A stretch of 43,785 bases of DNA, taken from positions 1 through 43,785 of the forward strand of contig JAVWHX010000009.1 in the NCBI GenBank assembly GCA_036639875.1, written 5' to 3'. The notes under the pieces were generated by a model. The model was not told where the DNA came from, did no database searches, and saw nothing but the letters and a program-made list of their open reading frames with translations. The stretch comes from JAVWHX01 sp036639875 (lineage in GTDB: Bacteria > Bacillota_I > Bacilli_A > Erysipelotrichales > Coprobacillaceae). Both the position numbers and the translations under genes were made by a program. Below are positions 18,201 through 24,945 of this stretch, piece by piece (the stretch's first letter is position 1; each line of letters begins with the position of its first letter).

Positions 18201-19011
18201 TGATGAAGTGAAAGTTGTTATTCCTGTATTCCCAGGTACAAACTGTGAATTTGATTCTAAACGTGCTTTTGAGCGTGCTGGAGCGACTGTTCAACTAGTC
18301 CTAATTAGAAATAAAACAGAAGCAGATATTAAGAAATCTGTTGATGAATTAGAAGCAGCAATCAAGGCTTCTCAAATTATGATGTTACCAGGTGGATTTA
18401 GTGCAGGGGATGAACCAGAAGGTTCTGGTAAGTTCATTGCTACTGTTCTTAGAAATCCTAAGTTAAAAGCAGCGATTACTGATTTATTGGATAATCGTGA
18501 AGGTTTAATGATTGGTATTTGTAACGGATTCCAAGCTTTAGTGAAGTTAGGTTTATTACCATATGGACAAATTAAAGATATGGATAAAGAAGATCCAACT
18601 TTAACATTTAATACAATTGGACGTCACTTATCTCAAATGGTAGAAACAAGAATTAGTTCTGTGAAATCTCCTTGGTTAGCGAATGTAAATATTGGGGATA
18701 TTCATACTGTACCTATCTCTCATGGAGAAGGAAGATTCGTTGCTCCAAAAGCAGTTGTTGAAAAGTTGTTTGAAAATGGACAAGTTTTCACTCAATACGT
18801 TGATACTGAAGGACAACCAACAATGACATCACCATTTAATCCAAATGGATCAATGATGGCTATTGAAGGAATTGTTTCTCTTGATGGTCGTGTGCTTGGT
18901 AAGATGGCACATAGTGAACGTCAAGGAAAAAATAGAAATAAGAATATTTATGGAGAAATGGATCAGCTTTTATTTGAAGCTGGTGTGAAATATTTTAAAG
19001 GTGGTAAATAA
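15253..19011 (+). CDS. purL: Phosphoribosylformylglycinamidine synthase, single-chain
   Basis: 1252 residues, the large fused form (PurS-like N-domain, two synthase halves, C-terminal glutaminase). This differs from the separate PurS, PurQ and PurL of Bacillus. The synthase part includes YWSDHCRHTTF, FKNETHNHPTEIEPFGG and NDFGAGGVCVAVGE. The glutaminase part includes the nucleophile segment GICNGFQALVKLG, PGGFSAGDEPEGSG and the catalytic His in SHGEGRF. It makes FGAM from FGAR, glutamine and ATP. AGGAGG precedes the start. The purB start codon follows the stop with no gap. Confidence 0.97.
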   Translation: MSKVFRVYVEKRKDFAVEADEIFHGLKTQLKIDSITSLSVVNRYDVQGVSEDVLNQGIPTILSEPMVDDVYREEYPATCHATVFATEYLPGQYDQRADACEQCFQLLTGEKNVKVKCARLIVIDGELNQDEVKRIQDYLINPVDQRLASLDKVEDLTDADVHIEHVPIIDGFIDFDDNQLNQFLKDNGMAMNYDDLKVTQDYYKNEEKRDPTETELKVLDTYWSDHCRHTTFATVITKLDIENGAFKEILEKDVEDYKTSRHLLYGIDTVRPLTLMDLATVSMKELRKTGYLDDLEVSEEINACSVELTVHTSEGDEEWLLMFKNETHNHPTEIEPFGGAATCLGGAIRDPLSGRAYVYQSMRITGAGDPRKSLEETMKGKLPQRKICQEAAHGFSSYGNQIGLTTGFVHEIYDDGYVAKRMEVGAVVAAAPKAQVKRLEPLKDHIVLLIGGRTGRDGVGGATGSSKSHELETTASAGAEVQKGNPVEERKIQRLFRNKAVSEKVVRCNDFGAGGVCVAVGELAPGLEINLDAVLKKYEGLTGSELAISESQERMAIVIDEKDEAFIMQACIDENLEVVRVATVTDKNRLTMNYLGQTIVDIDRDFLDKNGAARYQDVKIELPNFDKTPFDLEKENSFVEASKEVLARLSVCGQKGLIERFDSSIGNATVLSPFGGKTLRTETEGMAALIPVLQKETTTCSLMSYGFNPLISKWSPYHGSMYAIVESIAKIVSMGGDYHTIRFSFQEYFEKLLDIPSKWGKPYAALLGAYRVQSALKLASIGGKDSMSGSFEDLDVPPTLISFAITGADVKDVMTPELKGANHTLVEIMLPKDEFHIYDFEALKAQYDAVMELMRAGKVLSSYTVKDGGVMEAVYKMAFGNAIGVELNPEISVSDLLVKNYGNIIIEVEDMNDVNLEHARVIGYTNNNNAITYNNESLSLDDAYKIYADVLNDVYPTTEEAPTDEIIVKDCDERTNLCASKVYDEVKVVIPVFPGTNCEFDSKRAFERAGATVQLVLIRNKTEADIKKSVDELEAAIKASQIMMLPGGFSAGDEPEGSGKFIATVLRNPKLKAAITDLLDNREGLMIGICNGFQALVKLGLLPYGQIKDMDKEDPTLTFNTIGRHLSQMVETRISSVKSPWLANVNIGDIHTVPISHGEGRFVAPKAVVEKLFENGQVFTQYVDTEGQPTMTSPFNPNGSMMAIEGIVSLDGRVLGKMAHSERQGKNRNKNIYGEMDQLLFEAGVKYFKGGK

Positions 19012-20394
19012 ATGCAAAGACAAGAATTTGAAGCTTTAACACTTTGTCCATTGGATGGTCGTTATTCTGGAATCAAGGATGCATTAGGAGATTATTTTTC
19101 TGAATATGCATTAGTGAAATATAGAGTATTTGTTGAAATTCAATGGTTAAAATTCTTAATTGAGAATGTTGAAAGTGATGTTTTAAAACAATTTGATAGA
19201 AAAGAAATGGATAAAATTGTATCCATTTCTGAATCTTTTAATTATGATTCTTTTGCTCAAATTAAGGAAATTGAAGCAACAACTCGTCATGATGTCAAAG
19301 CTGTTGAATATTTCATTGGTCATGTCTTAAAAGACATGGGATATGAATACTTAATAAGTTTTGTACATATTGGTTGTACATCAGAAGATATTAACAATAC
19401 ATCTTATGCATGCATGTTAAAATATGGTCTAAAAGATGTTTGGTTACCTAAAGCGAAAGAAGTTGCAACTTATATTGATTCATTAGCAATCGAACATGCA
19501 AATACTGCAATGCTTGCTCATACTCATGGACAACCTGCAACACCAACGACAATTGGTAAGGAGTTTAAAGTTTATGCTTATCGTTTCTTATCAAGTCTTG
19601 AAAATATTGAAAATATTCAAATTAAGGCTAAGTTCAATGGAGCAACTGGTAACTATAGTGCTATCTTAACGGCATTTCCTAATATTGATTGGCAAGTTTA
19701 TGGAAAGAAATTTGTAGAAGAATATTTGGGATTAACTTTTAATCCTTTGACAACACAAATTGAAAGTCATGATTATACTTGTCATATTCTTGATGGTATT
19801 CGTCATTTCAATAATATCTTAGTTGATTTAGATGTTGATATGTGGCTTTATATCTCTATGGAATACTTTAAACAGATTACTGTTAAAGGTGAAGTTGGAA
19901 GTAGCACAATGCCTCATAAAGTTAATCCAATTCGTTTTGAAAACAGTGAAGCAAATATTGATATGTCTAATAATATTTGCATTGCTTTATCAAATAAACT
20001 TCCTAAGTCTCGTATGCAAAGAGATTTATCTGATTCTTCTTCACAAAGAAACTTAGGATTAGCTGTAGGATATTCATTACAAGCAATGAATGAAACAATG
20101 AATGGTATGGCTAAATGTGTTGTGAATACAGAGAAACTTGCGAATGATTTAAATGAAAAATGGGAAGTTTTAGCTGAACCTATTCAAACAATGTTAAGAA
20201 AATATGGAATATCTGATGCTTATGATACTCTTAAAGCTTTAACAAGAGGAAAGAATATTTCTAAAGAGGATATTATTCAATTTGCAGAAGGTTTAGACAT
20301 ATTGTCTGATCAAGACAAGCAAACTTTAGTTGATATGACACCTGCATCTTATATTGGATTGGCAGATAAACTTGTTGATATTAAATTTAAATAG
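19012..20394 (+). CDS. purB: Adenylosuccinate lyase
   Basis: 460 residues. The fumarase/ASL superfamily signature SSTMPHKVNPIRFEN contains the catalytic Ser loop. A TRHDVKAVEYFI segment and HTHGQPATPTTIGKE carry the catalytic His region. It acts twice in the pathway: SAICAR to AICAR, and adenylosuccinate to AMP. The length and the EYALVKYRVFVEIQWL N-terminus fit the longer, E. coli-like PurB type. Its ATG abuts the purL stop; AAAGGTGG inside the end of purL serves as the ribosome site. It is the last gene of the operon. Confidence 0.97.
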   Translation: MQRQEFEALTLCPLDGRYSGIKDALGDYFSEYALVKYRVFVEIQWLKFLIENVESDVLKQFDRKEMDKIVSISESFNYDSFAQIKEIEATTRHDVKAVEYFIGHVLKDMGYEYLISFVHIGCTSEDINNTSYACMLKYGLKDVWLPKAKEVATYIDSLAIEHANTAMLAHTHGQPATPTTIGKEFKVYAYRFLSSLENIENIQIKAKFNGATGNYSAILTAFPNIDWQVYGKKFVEEYLGLTFNPLTTQIESHDYTCHILDGIRHFNNILVDLDVDMWLYISMEYFKQITVKGEVGSSTMPHKVNPIRFENSEANIDMSNNICIALSNKLPKSRMQRDLSDSSSQRNLGLAVGYSLQAMNETMNGMAKCVVNTEKLANDLNEKWEVLAEPIQTMLRKYGISDAYDTLKALTRGKNISKEDIIQFAEGLDILSDQDKQTLVDMTPASYIGLADKLVDIKFK

Positions 20395-20430
20395 TTATAT
20401 TAATAACTTAAATATCTTTTTAATAAATAT

Positions 20431-20473
20431 CCTCCAATAGTAGAATACTCAAACTATTATTGGAGGTTTTTTT
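20431..20473 (+). terminator. Terminator of the fhs-pur operon
   Basis: A 13-bp stem CCTCCAATAGTAG / CTATTATTGGAGG (one G-U pair), a ten-base loop and seven T. Confidence 0.9.
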
Positions 20474-20679
20474 ATTATGAGCAAAAAAAGGTAAAATCAT
20501 TATCAACAAATAGGACGAGTGTTAGATTTTATCTCCATATAAAACATAGAAGGAATGATTAAAATTGTGATAAATAAATTATGAAAATAGTATATTTGGG
20601 AAAAATCATTAGTAGATTTACGCTCTACAGTTATTCATCATTGGTTGAGTTAAAGCCTAACAAAATTATTTATAAGGTC
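20474..20679. other. Intergenic stretch without recognisable gene
   Basis: Between the two facing terminators there is no ORF with a ribosome site. A short open stretch near 20590-20655 (tail reading ...STVIHHWLS then stop) might be the eroded end of a gene, but it is too short to assign. Confidence 0.3.
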
Positions 20680-20713
20680 AAAAAAGTCACGCGGTACTAA
20701 TTTACCACGTGAC
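20680..20713 (-). terminator. Terminator of the surface-protein gene
   Basis: On the minus strand GTCACGTGGTA and TACCGCGTGAC (one G-U) flank a short A/T loop, followed by six T. It lies about 50 bases after the stop codon of the Big2 protein. Confidence 0.85.
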
Positions 20714-20760
20714 AGTTTATTGTTTGAAAACATTAGAATCATAAGATGTTATGACTAATA

Positions 20761-22845
20761 TTATTTAGAATAATTTTTTTTCTTCAATAATATTAATGCA
20801 GCTAATGCTGATAATGTAAGTACTGCATATGCAACTATTTGCATTTCATCACTTGTTTTGATAACTTCATCTTTATTACTAGGTGTAGTTACATCTTCAT
20901 ATACTAATGCATATGTTGAGAATTTATCTGTTTTAAATGTGATTGATCCATCTTCATTTAAAATTGTTTCTAATTTTTCTGCCACACCTTCATGTACTCT
21001 TACTACATAATATTTTCTTCCATCTTTTTGTAAATCTTCTGGCATTGCAATTGTAAATTCAATTGGTTTACTTAATTCATTAAGTGTTCCTAATTTAGTG
21101 TTGTCTGCCATTAATAATACACTTAGGTCTAAGAATTGTGCAATTGTTGCTTTTGTGTTTCCTGCTTTTTCTAACTTAGTTACCAATTCTTCTACTTTAC
21201 TTACTGTTGCTTTTTCTACAGCGTTAACTTCTATTGTTTTTGCTTCTACTTTAGAAGTAATTTCTTTACCTTCAGTTAATGCTTTTTTTACTGCATCTAC
21301 AGTTGCTTTAGACATTGTTTTTTCTGATACTGTGCTACCAACTTTAATGTCATCTACAATTGAAGTTACTGAATTATTAACAATTTCTTGAGATGCTTTA
21401 TCTTGAATTCCAATTTCTACTTTTTCAACTGGTTTAGTTGTATCTATAGTTGGAATATCTGCTACTTTTTTAACAGTAACAACACATGTTGCAGTCTTAT
21501 TTCCTGATTTTGCAGTAATAGTTGCTGTACCAGCAGCGACTGCAGTTACTTTACCTGTTGTATCTACTGTTGCAATTTTGGTATCATTTGAAGACCAATT
21601 TACAGTTTTGTTTGATACATTAGTTGGAGTTACAGTTGCAACTAGTGTTATTGTATTTCCAACATCTAATGTAGCAGTTTTCTTATCTAAAGATATTCCA
21701 GTTGCTAACCAATTAGTTTTAATGTTACTTTCTTTAGAATCAATAACAGAATATTTATCTAAAGTAGAACTTGTTTGTTTAGAAGCTAAGTTCATTACTA
21801 TTGGCGTATTTTCTTTTAAATCTGCTATTCTCCATAACTCACTTGGGAATTTTGATTTAAATGAACTAATGTCATCTTTTCTTGATTGAAAACCAGAAAT
21901 AATATCTTTATAGACTACGCCTTCAGCTATGTTTATTTCAACTGCATTCGCAAATCCGTAATCTATATTTCCAGCTCCCCAACCCTTCCAATTATTTGTT
22001 CCTGCAGCGGTTTCTAATTCAGGATAATAAGAACCAGCATAAATATCTCCTACTTCACCACCAAGGAAATTATATGTCATTTTTGTTTGGATTTGTGATC
22101 TATAAATAGAACTTGCTACTTGTGTCTTACCACCATACATAGTAAAATTTGCGTTATTAATCACTCCGTTTGTTCCCCAAATCATGTTTCCTAACTCTGC
22201 AGTTTTATCTTTACCAAGAGTTACGTTCATGTTATTTGTATAAGCATATGAAGTGACTCCTCTAAAGTCGGCTACTTTTGCGCCATCAATAGTCACATTC
22301 AAAGTGTCAATTGAATAATTTTTATACAGATTATTTTCCATAACAGAAGGACCAAAGACAGTGTTTTGATTGTCTATTCCTGAAAGTCCTTGACTAATTG
22401 TACCACCATTAATATCTACAGTTGCAGTTTTGATAGTGCTTTTTTTACACTTTGTTTCATTTGTCATCTTGTTTCCTGCAATTAATAGTTTAACTGTTCC
22501 ACCATTCATAGTAATTGAAGTTGATTCTAATTCAACATCATTTGAAGTGGAATCACTACCACCATATACTGCATCATCGCTATCTATCTCTTGAGAACCA
22601 CCTGCCCATTTAATAAGTGCAGTCTTATTTGGCGTTGTTGTTGCCTCGATAGTAATAGGTGTCCCATTAGCGAAAAATTCACCTTCATAAATAATCTTAC
22701 CACTTGTGTCAGTTTTCTTATTACTAGCTTTTGTCAAATACTGAGGACTACTATTTCCTGCTGCATTAACAGTCACTGGCATTGCTAATAAACTTAATAT
22801 CATTGTCGAAGATGCTAAAACTGCAAATATTTTATTTTTCTTCAT
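20761..22845 (-). CDS. Secreted Ig-like (Big2) surface protein, c-di-GMP controlled
   Basis: 694 residues from the ATG at 22845, which has GGGAGG upstream. The order is: signal peptide (residues 1-~30, ending VNAAG); a ~350-residue region rich in Asn, Thr and Gly with repeated NGGT/LGGE turns, suggesting a beta-solenoid; a Big2 Ig-like domain (~385-460, ending TAKSGNKTATCVVTVKK); a helical charged region; and a domain ending FKTDKFSTYALVYED, common near wall anchors. The tail KTSDEMQ, ~20 hydrophobic residues and KKKNYSK resembles a sorting signal, but it lacks LPXTG. The upstream c-di-GMP riboswitch suggests an adhesin or matrix role tied to a sessile lifestyle. The binding target is unknown. 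Confidence 0.85.
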   Translation of the reverse strand: MKKNKIFAVLASSTMILSLLAMPVTVNAAGNSSPQYLTKASNKKTDTSGKIIYEGEFFANGTPITIEATTTPNKTALIKWAGGSQEIDSDDAVYGGSDSTSNDVELESTSITMNGGTVKLLIAGNKMTNETKCKKSTIKTATVDINGGTISQGLSGIDNQNTVFGPSVMENNLYKNYSIDTLNVTIDGAKVADFRGVTSYAYTNNMNVTLGKDKTAELGNMIWGTNGVINNANFTMYGGKTQVASSIYRSQIQTKMTYNFLGGEVGDIYAGSYYPELETAAGTNNWKGWGAGNIDYGFANAVEINIAEGVVYKDIISGFQSRKDDISSFKSKFPSELWRIADLKENTPIVMNLASKQTSSTLDKYSVIDSKESNIKTNWLATGISLDKKTATLDVGNTITLVATVTPTNVSNKTVNWSSNDTKIATVDTTGKVTAVAAGTATITAKSGNKTATCVVTVKKVADIPTIDTTKPVEKVEIGIQDKASQEIVNNSVTSIVDDIKVGSTVSEKTMSKATVDAVKKALTEGKEITSKVEAKTIEVNAVEKATVSKVEELVTKLEKAGNTKATIAQFLDLSVLLMADNTKLGTLNELSKPIEFTIAMPEDLQKDGRKYYVVRVHEGVAEKLETILNEDGSITFKTDKFSTYALVYEDVTTPSNKDEVIKTSDEMQIVAYAVLTLSALAALILLKKKNYSK

Positions 22846-22874
22846 ATTTTTATCCTCCCTTATGAAGTTAATAC

Positions 22875-22906
22875 AAAAGCGCACTCTATCAAGATAGAAT
22901 ACGCTT
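22875..22906 (-). terminator. Attenuator hairpin of the c-di-GMP leader
   Basis: A 14-bp stem with two G-U pairs (AAGCGTATTCTATC / GATAGAGTGCGCTT) and almost no loop, followed by TTTTGT. It lies between the aptamer and the start codon and is the probable expression platform. The T-run is short. Confidence 0.65.
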
Positions 22907-22912
22907 CACTTC

Positions 22913-22956
22913 ATATGTACGAGTGTAACTAGTTCCATATATGTATGAGTGTAACT
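22913..22956 (-). repeat. 18-nt direct repeat within the riboswitch leader
   Basis: Copies at 22913-22930 and 22939-22956 differ at a single base. On the minus strand both read AGTTACACTC(A/G)TACATAT. The upstream (aptamer-side) copy includes the 3' strand that should close the aptamer; the second copy lies just before the attenuator. Confidence 0.8.
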
Positions 22957-23032
22957 GGCTGCCATACTCGATGATTTGAGTTTAGGCCCTATAGTTTTGC
23001 GTATTTCATCTTTCAATGAGGTTGCCTTTAAT
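22950..23032 (-). promoter_or_regulatory. Cyclic di-GMP-I (GEMM) riboswitch aptamer
   Basis: On the minus strand: TCATT-GAAA-GATGA, a hairpin with a GAAA tetraloop; then the invariant ACGCAAA core (about 22996-23002); then CTATAGGGCCTAAACTC; then GAGTATGGCAGCCAGTTAC, the conserved 3' half with its tetraloop receptor and C residue region. These elements, in this order and spacing, are the GEMM-I class. It stands between a clear promoter and an attenuator upstream of the Big2 surface-protein gene. An apparent 65-codon ORF across it (22906-23103) is an artefact of the aptamer. Confidence 0.88.
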
Positions 23033-23041
23033 ATCATCTTA

Positions 23042-23069
23042 ATTTTACCTTTCCCTTTGGATTTGTCAA
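23042..23069 (-). promoter_or_regulatory. Promoter of the c-di-GMP leader
   Basis: On the minus strand: consensus TTGACA (23069-23064), 16-bp spacer, TAAAAT (23047-23042). Confidence 0.75.
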
Positions 23070-23179
23070 TACAAATATATCTTAAAAGAGAGGGGAAATT
23101 CAATTAAGTGTGGAAAAATGTTGAAAACAAATGAAAAAAGAGGAAAGTATATAAAATGGTTGAATTAGGGTTTTATTAT

Positions 23180-23295
23180 GTTTATGGTATCAACATGCTT
23201 ATACTTGAAATGTCATAGATCATCATGAAGGAATCGAGACATTGATATTATAATACAAATTGTTATGGGAAAATTCTCAAATTTATCTCAATTTT
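23180..23295 (-). pseudogene. Type I toxin locus remnant (deletion scar)
   Basis: The block 23245-23295 matches the promoter/upstream region of the two cassettes at 28.8 and 34.6 kb (TATAAT on the minus strand plus the shared upstream element with AAAATTCTCAAATTT). The minus-strand leader (TCGA..CCTTCA.GAT) and the first codons (Met-Ile-Tyr-Asp) match the 28.7-kb copy. The sequence then runs directly into TTAT.CTTGAAATGTCA, which matches the antitoxin -35 region of that copy. Toxin body and shared terminator are missing, consistent with an internal deletion at a GTCA microhomology. Confidence 0.6.
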
Positions 23296-23297
23296 CA

Positions 23298-23326
23298 TTG
23301 ACATGTAAATTATCCTTTGCTAGAAT
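23298..23326 (+). promoter_or_regulatory. Promoter of the PTS operon
   Basis: TTGACA at 23298-23303, 17-bp spacer, TAGAAT at 23321-23326 with an adjacent TGC extension. It directs transcription into the first antiterminator site. Confidence 0.8.
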
Positions 23327-23338
23327 ATATATGTAAAA

Positions 23339-23400
23339 GAAATTTGTAACTATTCAATTAGGCAAAGTATTCGTTCAAGAATGCTTTGCCTTATTTTATT
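23339..23400 (+). promoter_or_regulatory. RAT-like antiterminator site 1 with terminator
   Basis: A TTGTAACT...TTAGGCAAAG element resembles the RNA antiterminator bound by BglG/LicT proteins. It overlaps a terminator stem AGGCAAAGTATTC / GAATGCTTTGCCT followed by a T-rich run. Compared with sites 2 and 3, the inner pair CTG/CAG is CTA/TAG, so the pairing is retained by compensating changes. Confidence 0.7.
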
Positions 23401-23414
23401 AGGAGGATAGAAGA

Positions 23415-23888
23415 ATGTTTGATTTGTTTAAGAAAGAAAAGAAATGTTTAATGGCTCCAGTGAGTGGAAATATTATTAAATTAAGTGATGTAAAAGATGA
23501 AGTTTTTTCATCAGGAATGATGGGAATAGGTCTTGCTATTGAACCAAGTGAAGATGTATTTGTTGCACCATGTCAAGGAGTAATTACTGTTATTCCAAAA
23601 ACAAAACATGCTTTTGGAATGAAATTATCTAATGGATTAGAAGTGTTGGTACATATTGGTATGGATACAGTTAATCTAGGTGGCCAAGGCTTTGAAGTAC
23701 TAGTTAATGAAGGCCAAAAAGTAACAATGGGGACACCAATTATTAGGGTTGATATGGAGTTTTTTAAAGAAAAAAATATTTCTTTGGTTACACCAATAAT
23801 TATTTTAAATCATAGTGATTATTCTATTAAAATTCTTGTTGATGAGGGTAAATGTATATCTAAAGAAACTGAAATTATTAAATTTTAA
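23415..23888 (+). CDS. PTS sugar transporter subunit IIA (EIIA-Glc type)
   Basis: 157 residues, a stand-alone glucose-family EIIA. The phospho-accepting His is His80 in EVLVHIGMDTV, with the partner His in TKHAFGMKL. The N-terminus carries LMAPVSGNIIKLSDVKD and the C-terminus TPIIILNHSDY. It should relay phosphate from HPr to the EIICB encoded 2 kb downstream, which lacks its own IIA domain. AGGAGG precedes the ATG. The gene lies between antiterminator sites 1 and 2. Confidence 0.92.
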   Translation: MFDLFKKEKKCLMAPVSGNIIKLSDVKDEVFSSGMMGIGLAIEPSEDVFVAPCQGVITVIPKTKHAFGMKLSNGLEVLVHIGMDTVNLGGQGFEVLVNEGQKVTMGTPIIRVDMEFFKEKNISLVTPIIILNHSDYSIKILVDEGKCISKETEIIKF

Positions 23889-23896
23889 AAAGGCTA

Positions 23897-23925
23897 TTGA
23901 CAAATAAAAATTGTAGATATATGAT
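23897..23925 (+). promoter_or_regulatory. Internal promoter before the antiterminator gene
   Basis: TTGACA at 23897-23902, 17 bp, TATGAT at 23920-23925, immediately after the EIIA stop. It feeds antiterminator site 2. Confidence 0.75.
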
Positions 23926-23942
23926 TAATGTAGTATTTAACT

Positions 23943-24015
23943 TAGGATTGTAACTGATAAAGCAGGCAACACCTATAATAAACATTATTGTTTATTTGTA
24001 GGTGTTATTTTTTTG
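23943..24015 (+). promoter_or_regulatory. RAT antiterminator site 2 with terminator
   Basis: AGGATTGTAACTGATAAAGC followed by AGGCAACACC is close to the classic RAT of licT/bglG systems. The 3' end overlaps a terminator (AACACCTA ... TAGGTGTT, then T-run to about 24014). Placed directly before the antiterminator gene, it implies autoregulation. Confidence 0.9.
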
Positions 24016-24027
24016 AAGGAGGGGCAT

Positions 24028-24858
24028 ATGAAGATTATAAAAGTTTATAACAATAATGTTGTAAGTTGTTTGAATTCTAAAAATGAAGAGATGATAATCA
24101 CAGGTGCCGGAGTTGGTTTTAAGAAAAAGATTGGGGATTTTATTGAAAAAGAAAAAGTAACTCAAATCTTTTATTTAGAAAACGGAAAGAAAAAAAGAAT
24201 CTACGAATTGTTAGATAGAATTCCTTCAGAGTATTTTGAAATAAGTAGAGTCATACTTGAAAAGGCATCAGAGAAATTTGGTAAAAAATTTAGTGTTTCT
24301 ATCTTCATTCCTTTTATAGATCACTTGTCTGCAGCAATTGAAAGAGGAAAAGAAGGTATAACATTACCAAACTTAACCCTTATGGAAATTAAGACTATTT
24401 GGAAACAGGAATTTGAATTCAGTTTATGGATTATTGATTATATTGCAGAGACTACAGGAATAAGATTACCAATTGATGAAGCAGGATACTTTGCTGTTTA
24501 CTTTGTATCTGATAGTGAAAATGCAAAAGCCAGTAAGACAATGGAACTTATTGATTCAGTTGTTGATATAGTAGATATTATCGAAAGAAACTATAATGTT
24601 ACTTTAGATAAAGAATCATTAAGTTATAATCGGTTGATTACTCATTTAAGATTCTTTATTGGAAGAATAAAAAATGATGAAACAAGAGAAGATGTTGTAA
24701 ATCAAGGTATTTATCAATTGCTTATTCATAATAATCCAAAATTAGTGGATTGTGCTAAGTGTATTGAAAAATATATAGAAAAAGAACATGGCTATGAAGT
24801 TAGCCAATCTGAGATTATGTATCTGATGATACATATTACACAAATATTAGGAAAATAG
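24028..24858 (+). CDS. BglG/LicT-family transcription antiterminator
   Basis: 276 residues from the ATG at 24028, which follows GGAGGGG. The order is: an N-terminal RNA-binding CAT domain (residues 1-~55, KVYNNNVVSCLNSKNEEMI typical); PRD1 (~65-170) with conserved His in FIDHLSAAIERG; and PRD2 (~172-276) with LITHLRFFIGRI and a His in YLMIHITQIL. In this family the PTS phosphorylates the PRD histidines: EII-mediated phosphorylation inactivates, and HPr-mediated phosphorylation activates. The protein should bind the three RAT sites around it and open the operon when the sugar is being imported. Its stop codon lies inside site 3. Confidence 0.93.
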   Translation: MKIIKVYNNNVVSCLNSKNEEMIITGAGVGFKKKIGDFIEKEKVTQIFYLENGKKKRIYELLDRIPSEYFEISRVILEKASEKFGKKFSVSIFIPFIDHLSAAIERGKEGITLPNLTLMEIKTIWKQEFEFSLWIIDYIAETTGIRLPIDEAGYFAVYFVSDSENAKASKTMELIDSVVDIVDIIERNYNVTLDKESLSYNRLITHLRFFIGRIKNDETREDVVNQGIYQLLIHNNPKLVDCAKCIEKYIEKEHGYEVSQSEIMYLMIHITQILGK

Positions 24859-24925
24859 GATTGTAACTGATTAAGCAGGCAAAACCTAGAATGTTAAAGT
24901 TTATTTAACATTTTAGGTTTTTTGT
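24855..24925 (+). promoter_or_regulatory. RAT antiterminator site 3 with terminator
   Basis: AGGATTGTAACTGATTAAGC followed by AGGCAAAACC is nearly identical to site 2. The terminator is AAAACCTA...TAGGTTTT with a T-run. The antiterminator gene stop (TAG, 24856-24858) forms the 5' edge of the RAT. It controls entry into the deacetylase-EIICB-GH4 part of the operon. Confidence 0.9.
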
Positions 24926-24945
24926 TTGAAAAAGGAGGAGAAGGA

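Noticed and set aside
22906..23103. 65-codon minus-strand ORF upstream of the Big2 gene
   Set aside because: It covers the c-di-GMP-I aptamer motifs almost exactly, lacks a ribosome site, and its start lies upstream of the mapped promoter -10. It is a shadow of the riboswitch leader.
23182..23223. 13-codon peptide starting Met-Ile-Tyr-Asp at the 23.2-kb locus as a functional short toxin
   Set aside because: Only the first four codons match the toxin; the rest is the complement of the antitoxin -35 region. No hydrophobic helix or tail remains and no ribosome site is seen.
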